Below, piece after piece: positions 1-6,451 of a stretch of DNA of 13,706 bases (positions within the stretch are counted from its first letter, which is position 1; each line of letters starts with the position of its first letter). The notes below the pieces were generated by a model. The model saw nothing but the letters and a program-made list of their open reading frames with translations, searched no databases and had not been told where the DNA came from. The DNA is from Niveispirillum sp. GTDB taxonomy: Bacteria; Pseudomonadota; Alphaproteobacteria; Azospirillales; Azospirillaceae. The translations under genes and the position numbers were made by a program. The stretch lies in NCBI GenBank assembly GCA_016463045.1, contig JAEMSB010000058.1, positions 1 to 13,706 of the forward strand, read 5' to 3'.

Positions 1-20
1 CCGTAAGGGGGGATTTTGAG

Positions 21-3002
21 ATGAGTGGGAGCAAGGTCCGAAAGGGTATTTGCCGGGGCGCATCGCTGATCGCATTGACAGCGCTGTTTCCAGTGCAGGC
101 GGCACTGGCCCAGACTGCCGATAATGGCGGCCAGTTGGATGAAATCATCGTTACCGGCATCCGCGCGCAGGTGCAGTCGGCGCAGGCGATCAAGCAGAAT
201 GCCGAACAGCTGGTCGACAGCGTCACCGCGGTCGATATTGGCGCCCTGCCGGACCGGTCGGTGACCGAGGTTCTGCAGCGCATCCCCGGCATCACCATCG
301 GCCGCACCGCCAATGGCCGCGATGCCGACCGTCTGTCTATCGAAGGCAGCGGCGTGCAGATCCGTGGCCTGTCGCTGGTCCGTGGTGAATTCAATGGCCG
401 CGACAGTTTCGGCGCCAATAATGGCCGCGCCCTGGGATTTGAGGATGTGCCGCCGGAACTGATGGCCGGGGTCGATGTCTATAAGAACCCGTCCGCCGAC
501 CTGATCGAGGGCGGTCTGGGCGGCGTGGTCAATCTGCGCACCCGCACGCCGTTCGACGCCAAAGGCCGCATCCTTGCCGGTTCTGTCGATTATTCCTATA
601 CCGACCTGCGCAAGGAGGCGAAGCCGTCCGGCTCCGTGCTTTATTCCGACCGCTGGGAAAGCAACAAGCTGGGCGAGTTCGGCGTGCTGGTGGATGTCGC
701 CTATTCCGAACTGTCAACCCGTGCCGACACCTTCTCCGTCAATGCCTATCGCGAACGCGTCGGCGCCGACCCGAACGCCACCAACAAGCCCGGCAACTAC
801 ATTGCCGGCGTGGCACCGGGCAAGACGGTCTATGTGCCCGATGGCTGGGGCTACCGTACCCTGGATTTCGAGCGTGAGCGGTTCGGCGTAGCTGGCGTGG
901 TGCAATGGCGGCCCGACGCGCGCTGGGACATTACCGCGCAATATCTGCGCTCTGCCGCTGAACAGGCTGCACTGGAGCATGTGGTGGGCCTGAATACCGG
1001 GTCGGCCAACGGGCCGGCGGCGGGCACCAGCTTCACCTATGATGATCGCGGCTATTTCATTAAGGGCACCATCGCCAACCAGGCCGATGGCAAGGGCACG
1101 ACACAGGATATCGACCTGCTGGACGCCCGCTGGAACCGCCGTTATTCGACCACCGAAGATGCCTCGCTGAACATCAAGTTCAATCCGAACGACCGCTGGT
1201 CCTTCAGCGGCGATGTCCAGTATGTGAAGTCGAAGACCAAGGCGATCGACTTCACGCTGTTCAACCAGATGCCGGGCGGCACCGCCGTGCCGGCCTCCAC
1301 CCTGGACCTGTCGGGCGGCTTGCCCAAGGTCACCCTGTCCATCGCCGACAGCTACCGTAACAACCCCGCCAACTATTACTACAATGCTGCGATGGATAAT
1401 CATCAGCGCAATCAGGCGGATCAATGGGCTGAACGGTTCGATACCGAATATACGTTCGACGATGACTGGCTGTCCTCGGCCCGGTTCGGTGTGCGTCACA
1501 ACAAGCGTGAGGCCGTAACCCGTGACAGCAACTATAATTGGGGCTGGATCAGCCAGAATTGGACCGGTTCCGGTCTCGCCACGCTGGACAAGGCAGGCGC
1601 CAAGGTCCCCTATTACAGTTATGGCGATGATGATTTCATGCGCGGCGCTGTACAGCTGCCGGGCAACTTCCTGGTTCCCGATGGTCGTCTGGCCAAGGAT
1701 TATGTCAAGGGTGCCGCCGCCGTCCGCTCTATCCAGCTGGAACCGGACTGGGCGACGGGCTGGCGTCCCTTCAATGGCGATTACGAGGCGCAGACCGGCG
1801 GCGGCGGCGGTGTGAACCGCCAGTCGGAGGAAACCTGGGCCGCCTATGGTTTGGTCCGCTTCGCCAACCAGGTGAAGCTGTTTGGTGAGGATAAGGACGT
1901 CGACGGTAATATCGGCCTTCGCTACGTCCACACCGAAACCAAGGGCCAGGGCTTCTCCGTGGTGCAGTCGGCCACGGGCATTAACATCAATCCCAACAGT
2001 GCGCTTGCCGACGATCTGCGCTTCCTGAACGGTGCAAGGTCGTCGATAGAGGGCGGGCGAAGCTATGATTACTTCCTGCCCAGCCTGAATGTGCGTGTAA
2101 AGCTGACAGACGAGCTGCAATGGCGCTTCGCCGCCGGCAGCTCCATCGTCCGCCCCGACCTGCAGCAGCTACAGGCGACAGCCAATATCTCCGCGGATGG
2201 CGGTCATCTGGTTGGCAATACCTGCCAGAGCGGGGCGGGCCCTGGCGATATCACCAACTGCGTCTATCAGTTCAAGGGCAGTGCCGGTAACCCGGACCTG
2301 AAGCCCCTGCGTTCCAACCAGTTCGACACCTCACTGGAATGGTATTTCGCGCCGACCGGCAGCCTGACGGGCGTAGTGTTCTACAAGGACATCTACGACT
2401 TCATCACCAACACGCTGCAGACGGTGAAGTTCACCAATAACGGCGTGACCCGCGATGTCTTTGCGACCCGGCCCTACAATGCCGGCAAGGGCAGCATCAA
2501 GGGCTTCGAACTGGCCTATTCGCAGTTCTACGATTTCCTGCCCGACCCGTTCAGCGGGCTGGGTTTGCAGGCCAACATCACGCATATCGAGTCCAAGGGC
2601 ACGCGCAACGCCGCCGTCAACCCGTTTGACGCCAACCAGCAGGCCAATGTCCAGGGCTCGACCAACCTGCCGTTGGAGGGCATGTCGAAATGGGCCTACA
2701 ATATCCAGGGCCTGTACGAGAAGGGCCCCATCTCCCTGCGTCTGGCCTGGAACTGGCGTGAGCGTTATCTGCTCACCACCACGGCGGCGAATATCAATAT
2801 CCCGGCCTGGGCGGATGATTACGGGCAGCTAGATGCGTCCGCCTTCTTCACCATCAACGACCATATCAAGGCCGGTGTTGAAGCGGCGAACCTGTCCAAT
2901 TCCCGGACCAAGGTGCTGGTCGGGTTCCCGGGCAAGCTGACCATGCATAACTGGGTGGATGCCGACCGCCGCTATACCTTCGTGTTGCGCGCCAACTACT
3001 GA
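21..3002 (+). CDS. TonB-dependent receptor, Xanthomonas/Caulobacter class, glycan uptake
   Basis: A 993-residue outer-membrane receptor that would import a ligand too large for porins, powered by TonB-ExbBD. A signal peptide covers about residues 1-30 (cleavage after ALA30). The mature start carries a TonB-box-like segment, DEIIVTG (40-46). The plug domain (about 55-180) has the hallmark VDIGALPDRSVTEVLQRIPG stretch (71-90) and ends in a Gly-rich GGLGGVVNLRTRTPFD segment. The rest is a beta-barrel ending in an aromatic residue (..VLRANY), as the BAM machinery requires. The length fits the TonB_Xanth_Caul family (usually 850-1100). The start ATG at 21 is preceded by a strong AAGGGGGGA ribosome-binding site. 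It has its own intrinsic terminator at 3042-3080. The downstream glycosidases suggest an oligosaccharide ligand, probably from xyloglucan; the ligand is inferred, the family is clear. Its promoter lies outside the window. Confidence 0.95.
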   Translation: MSGSKVRKGICRGASLIALTALFPVQAALAQTADNGGQLDEIIVTGIRAQVQSAQAIKQNAEQLVDSVTAVDIGALPDRSVTEVLQRIPGITIGRTANGRDADRLSIEGSGVQIRGLSLVRGEFNGRDSFGANNGRALGFEDVPPELMAGVDVYKNPSADLIEGGLGGVVNLRTRTPFDAKGRILAGSVDYSYTDLRKEAKPSGSVLYSDRWESNKLGEFGVLVDVAYSELSTRADTFSVNAYRERVGADPNATNKPGNYIAGVAPGKTVYVPDGWGYRTLDFERERFGVAGVVQWRPDARWDITAQYLRSAAEQAALEHVVGLNTGSANGPAAGTSFTYDDRGYFIKGTIANQADGKGTTQDIDLLDARWNRRYSTTEDASLNIKFNPNDRWSFSGDVQYVKSKTKAIDFTLFNQMPGGTAVPASTLDLSGGLPKVTLSIADSYRNNPANYYYNAAMDNHQRNQADQWAERFDTEYTFDDDWLSSARFGVRHNKREAVTRDSNYNWGWISQNWTGSGLATLDKAGAKVPYYSYGDDDFMRGAVQLPGNFLVPDGRLAKDYVKGAAAVRSIQLEPDWATGWRPFNGDYEAQTGGGGGVNRQSEETWAAYGLVRFANQVKLFGEDKDVDGNIGLRYVHTETKGQGFSVVQSATGININPNSALADDLRFLNGARSSIEGGRSYDYFLPSLNVRVKLTDELQWRFAAGSSIVRPDLQQLQATANISADGGHLVGNTCQSGAGPGDITNCVYQFKGSAGNPDLKPLRSNQFDTSLEWYFAPTGSLTGVVFYKDIYDFITNTLQTVKFTNNGVTRDVFATRPYNAGKGSIKGFELAYSQFYDFLPDPFSGLGLQANITHIESKGTRNAAVNPFDANQQANVQGSTNLPLEGMSKWAYNIQGLYEKGPISLRLAWNWRERYLLTTTAANINIPAWADDYGQLDASAFFTINDHIKAGVEAANLSNSRTKVLVGFPGKLTMHNWVDADRRYTFVLRANY

Positions 3003-3041
3003 TCTTCACGGTCCCCATGCCCCTCCCAGGGCTGGAAACTT

Positions 3042-3080
3042 CCGGACCGGTGGCAACACCGGTCCGGGCTTCTTTTTCTT
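3042..3080 (+). terminator. Intrinsic terminator after the receptor gene
   Basis: A perfect 11-bp GC-rich stem (3042-3052 pairing with 3057-3067) is capped by a GCAA tetraloop of the GNRA type and followed by a T-rich tract (GCTTCTTTTTCTT). It lies 40 bp after the receptor stop codon and should end most receptor transcripts, separating the receptor from the halogenase. Confidence 0.9.
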
Positions 3081-3149
3081 CTGGCAACAGACTGTGTTAC
3101 CGTTATCGCAGACGCCGCAAAGGCGCAGATGGCAGGGGGAGGAGGGATG

Positions 3150-4664
3150 ATGCAGACAAAGCCTCTGGACATCACCATCGTCGGCGGCGGCACCGCCGGG
3201 TGGATGACGGCTGCCCTCCTGGCCAAGGCGACCAAGGGCCGTCTGGGCCGCATCACCCTGATTGAATCGGCTGAGATCGGCACGGTCGGCGTGGGCGAGG
3301 CCACGATCCCGCCCATTCAGTTCTTCAACCAGCTTCTGGGCATTGACGAGCGTGACTTCGTGGCGCGTACCCAGGCCAGTTTCAAGCTGGGCATTGAATT
3401 CCGCAACTGGACCCGTACCGGGCACAGCTATATCCACCCGTTTGGCAGCTATGGCGCCAATATCGATGCCGTGTCCTTCCACCATTACTGGCTGCGTGCC
3501 CGCGCGCTGGGCGACGGCACCGACATCGGTGAATACTGCCCCGCCATCGTGGCGGCGCGGCAGGGAAGGTTTTCGCCCGAAATCCCGCAGGGACCGGCCT
3601 CGGCGCCGCTTCTGTCCTACGCTTATCATTTCGATGCCGCCCTTTACGCCGCCTACCTGCGCGATTTCGCAACAGGGCTGGGCGTGACGCGGATCGAGGG
3701 GCGGATCACCAGCATCCGGCAGCGGGCCGAAGATGGCTATATCACCGCGCTCGACCTGGCCGATGGCGGCAGCGTCGGGGGTGATCTGTTCATCGATTGC
3801 TCCGGCTTCCGCTCCCTGTTGCTGGGTCAAACGCTGGGCGTGGGGTTCAAGGAATGGAGCCGCTGGCTGCCCTGCGACCGCGCATTGGCGGTTCCTTGCG
3901 AGGGCGGGCGGGACATCACACCCTATACAAGGTCCACCGCCCATACCGCCGGCTGGCAATGGCGCATCCCGTTGCAGCACCGGATCGGCAATGGTCATGT
4001 CTATTCCTCGGCCTTCATGTCGGATGAGGAGGCGGAGGGCTTGCTGCTGGGCCATCTGGATGGCCGCCCCCTGGCCGATGCCCGCCCCTTGCACTTTACC
4101 GCGGGGCGGCGGGACAAGGCCTGGGTGCGCAATGTCCTGGGCATCGGCCTTGCCGGCGGGTTCCTGGAACCACTGGAAAGCACCTCGATCCACCTGATCC
4201 AGACGGCCCTGTTCCGCCTGCTGGCCCTGATGCCCACCGATGTCCGGGACCAGGCAACGCGGGATGAGTTCAACCGGCTGAGCGAGATCGAGTATGAGCA
4301 GATCCGCGACTTCCTGATCCTGCATTACAATGCGACGGAACGGGACGACAGCGACTTCTGGAACTATTGCCGCACCATGCCGATCCCGGACAGTCTGCGG
4401 CACAAGATCGACCTGTTCCGCGCCCGTGGCCGCGTCGCCCGCTTTGATGGGCAGTTATTCGCGGAGGCCAGTTGGCTTGCCGTATTCCTGGGCCAGGGGG
4501 TGGACCCGGTCGGGTATGACCCGATGGCCGACATCATGGCGGAGGGGGAGTTGCAGCAGCGCCTGTCCCGCCATCGTGACTATGTGCAGCGGGCGGTCGC
4601 CACCATGCCGGCCCACCGCGATTTCATCGACCGTCATTGCAAGGCGCCGGCCACCGCCGCCTGA
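3150..4664 (+). CDS. Flavin-dependent tryptophan halogenase family protein
   Basis: A 504-residue FAD-dependent halogenase homologue. Known members use FADH2, O2 and chloride or bromide to make hypohalous acid, which a lysine delivers to an electron-rich aromatic such as tryptophan or indole. The FAD-binding motif GGGTAGW lies at 12-18. With the chosen start, the lysine of ASFK is residue 79, the same number as catalytic Lys79 of PrnA. The family signature W-x-W-x-I-P is at 269-274 (WQWRIP), and the PLEST motif with Glu343 corresponds to PrnA Glu346. All key residues are present, so the enzyme looks active. ATG 3150 is preferred because GGAGG at 3138-3142 is 7 nt upstream; ATG 3147 and ATG 3129 are possible, but 3129 adds only a Gly run and overlaps the ribosome-binding site region. 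There is no signal peptide, so it is cytoplasmic. Free-standing halogenases next to TonB-dependent receptors are common in sphingomonads, Caulobacter and Xanthomonas. The true substrate is unknown. Confidence 0.92.
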   Translation: MQTKPLDITIVGGGTAGWMTAALLAKATKGRLGRITLIESAEIGTVGVGEATIPPIQFFNQLLGIDERDFVARTQASFKLGIEFRNWTRTGHSYIHPFGSYGANIDAVSFHHYWLRARALGDGTDIGEYCPAIVAARQGRFSPEIPQGPASAPLLSYAYHFDAALYAAYLRDFATGLGVTRIEGRITSIRQRAEDGYITALDLADGGSVGGDLFIDCSGFRSLLLGQTLGVGFKEWSRWLPCDRALAVPCEGGRDITPYTRSTAHTAGWQWRIPLQHRIGNGHVYSSAFMSDEEAEGLLLGHLDGRPLADARPLHFTAGRRDKAWVRNVLGIGLAGGFLEPLESTSIHLIQTALFRLLALMPTDVRDQATRDEFNRLSEIEYEQIRDFLILHYNATERDDSDFWNYCRTMPIPDSLRHKIDLFRARGRVARFDGQLFAEASWLAVFLGQGVDPVGYDPMADIMAEGELQQRLSRHRDYVQRAVATMPAHRDFIDRHCKAPATAA

Positions 4665-4698
4665 GCCTTGTCCGCACCCGACCCCGAACGGAGCCGTG

Positions 4699-6321
4699 AT
4701 GCCTGTTTCCCGCTTTTCCCGCCTGCTGGCCGTCGGTCTGCTGTCGCTTGCCCTCTCCGCCGGCCCGGCCCTGGCCGCCGATGCCCCGTTGCCGCGCATG
4801 GTGACGCAGGATGGGCGCCATGCCCTGCTGGTCGATGGCAAGCCGTTCCTGATCCTGGGCGCGCAGGTCAATAATTCCAGCAATTATGCCGCCGCCTTGC
4901 CCTATGTCTGGCCAGCGGTGAAGGAGGTGGGGGCCAACACGCTGCAGGTGCCCATCGCCTGGGAACAGATTGAGCCTAAGGAAGGCCAGTTCGATTTCAG
5001 CTTCGTCGATCATCTGCTGGAACAGGCCCGCGCCAATAATGTACGGCTGATCCCGCTCTGGTTTGCGACCTGGAAGAACAACGGCCCCAACTATGCGCCG
5101 GCCTGGGTCAAGCTGAACAATGACCGCTTCCCGCGCGTGGTGGAAGCCAAAGGCATTATCCGCAATTCCCTGTCCCCCCATGGCAAGGAAACGCTGGAGG
5201 CCGATAAACGCGCCTTTGCCGCCCTGATGCGCCACCTGAAGAAGGTGGACCCGCAGCGCACCGTCATCATGGTCCAGGTTCAGAATGAGGTTGGCACCTA
5301 TGGGGCCATCCGTGACCATGGTAAGGAGGCGGAAAAGCTGTTCAATGGCCCGGTTCCAGCCGAACTGGTCAAGGCCATGAACAAGAAGCCCGGCAACTGG
5401 AAAACCGTGTTCGGCAAGGATGCCGACGAGTTCTTCCACGCCTGGCATATCGGTCGCTATTGCGACGAGGTGGCAGCGGCGGGTCAGCAGGAATACGACC
5501 TGCCCATGTATGTGAACGCCGCGCTCCGCGACCCGTTCAACGATCAGGACCCGTACAATTACTCATCCGGTGGTCCCACCTGGAACGTGCTGGATATCTG
5601 GAAGGCGGCGGCCCCGCATATCGACTTCCTGGCGCCCGACATCTACATGGACGGGTACGCGCCCTACACCAAGACGCTGGGACAATATGGCCGCCCCGAT
5701 AACGCCCTGATGGTGGCGGAAATGGGCAGCAAGGCGGTCTATGCCCGCTATCTGTTCGCGGTTCTGGGGCAGCAGGGTATAGGGTTCAGCCCGTTTGGCC
5801 TGGACTATACCGGCTACGCCAATGCGCCCTTGGGCGCGGAGAAAGTGACACCCGAAACCCTGGCACCGTTCGCCCTGGCCTACCGCACTGTCACGCCCAT
5901 CGCCGACCTGATCGCAGAACGCAGTCTTAAAGGCAAAGTCTGGGGCGGGGCAGAGCCGGAGGCCGTGCATGCCGAACAGATCACCCTGGGTGGTGCACCG
6001 TGGAAGGTAGAGCTGTCTTACGGTCTGGGCCAGTTCGGCATGGAAAAGCCGCCCGGCAATCCCATACCCAAGGGCGGGGCCGTGGTGATCGAGATGGGCA
6101 AGGATGATTACCTGATCACCGGTGTGCATGCGCGGGTGGACTTCATCAGCACGCGTGAGGGGCGCGGTCGGATTTACGACCGGGTAGAGGAGGGGCGCTT
6201 CGTCAACGGCACCTGGGTCATGGATCGGGTGTGGAACGGCGACCAGACCGATTACGGCCTGAACCTAACCGACCGCGCGCAACTGCTGCGCGTCACCCTG
6301 GGCACCTATCCGACGAAGTAA
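4699..6321 (+). CDS. GH35 beta-galactosidase with C-terminal DUF5597 domain, exported
   Basis: A 540-residue retaining beta-galactosidase of family GH35, the DUF5597-containing subgroup that includes xyloglucan-active Bgl35A of Cellvibrio japonicus. A signal peptide is evident (residues 1-26, ALA|AD cleavage), so it acts in the periplasm or outside. The (beta/alpha)8 domain covers about 35-400, with the acid/base at Glu197 (VQVQNEVG) and the probable nucleophile at Glu341 (VAEMGS). The remaining ~140 residues, rich in beta-strands, form the DUF5597 region. Start ATG 4699 has GGAG 5 nt upstream. It lies 34 bp after the halogenase stop with no visible terminator between, so the two are probably co-transcribed. 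It would remove terminal beta-galactose from oligosaccharide side chains; the xyloglucan specificity is inferred from the neighbouring PA14-containing GH31. Confidence 0.9.
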   Translation: MPVSRFSRLLAVGLLSLALSAGPALAADAPLPRMVTQDGRHALLVDGKPFLILGAQVNNSSNYAAALPYVWPAVKEVGANTLQVPIAWEQIEPKEGQFDFSFVDHLLEQARANNVRLIPLWFATWKNNGPNYAPAWVKLNNDRFPRVVEAKGIIRNSLSPHGKETLEADKRAFAALMRHLKKVDPQRTVIMVQVQNEVGTYGAIRDHGKEAEKLFNGPVPAELVKAMNKKPGNWKTVFGKDADEFFHAWHIGRYCDEVAAAGQQEYDLPMYVNAALRDPFNDQDPYNYSSGGPTWNVLDIWKAAAPHIDFLAPDIYMDGYAPYTKTLGQYGRPDNALMVAEMGSKAVYARYLFAVLGQQGIGFSPFGLDYTGYANAPLGAEKVTPETLAPFALAYRTVTPIADLIAERSLKGKVWGGAEPEAVHAEQITLGGAPWKVELSYGLGQFGMEKPPGNPIPKGGAVVIEMGKDDYLITGVHARVDFISTREGRGRIYDRVEEGRFVNGTWVMDRVWNGDQTDYGLNLTDRAQLLRVTLGTYPTK

Positions 6322-6419
6322 CCGTAGGTCAGGTCGAGGGGCGAAGCCCCGAGCCCTGACATTCCATAAGCCGCACCGTCATTCGTCAGGGCTCGCCTAC
6401 GGCTCGACCTGACCTACGG
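6322..6419 (+). repeat. REP-like palindromic element, two inverted hairpin units
   Basis: The 98 bp begin directly after the GH35 stop codon. Outer arms CCGTAGGTCAGGTCGAG (6322-6338) and its exact reverse complement (6403-6419) make a 17-bp stem. An inner 11-bp perfect stem pairs 6350-6360 with 6385-6395. Each half can also fold alone: GTCAGG/CCTGAC closes both halves, enclosing GGGGC-GAA-GCCCC on the left (6338-6350) and GCC-TAC-GGC on the right (6395-6403). Two REP-type hairpins in opposite orientation is the layout of a BIME. It could stabilise the upstream mRNA or attenuate reading into the GH31 gene. It has no transposase, and dispersal in the genome cannot be seen from one copy. Confidence 0.8.
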
Positions 6420-6451
6420 CGTAAGACAGTTTGCGAGGGAGAAAACGACCC

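Noticed and set aside
714..2120. Long open frame on the minus strand opposite the receptor gene (468 codons)
   Set aside because: It is a shadow of high-GC codon bias in the receptor gene; the translation has no recognisable domain and is rich in low-complexity Gly/Val/Ile stretches.
3006..4403. Long minus-strand open frame opposite the halogenase
   Set aside because: The plus-strand frame has all halogenase motifs; the antisense product resembles nothing and runs through the receptor terminator.
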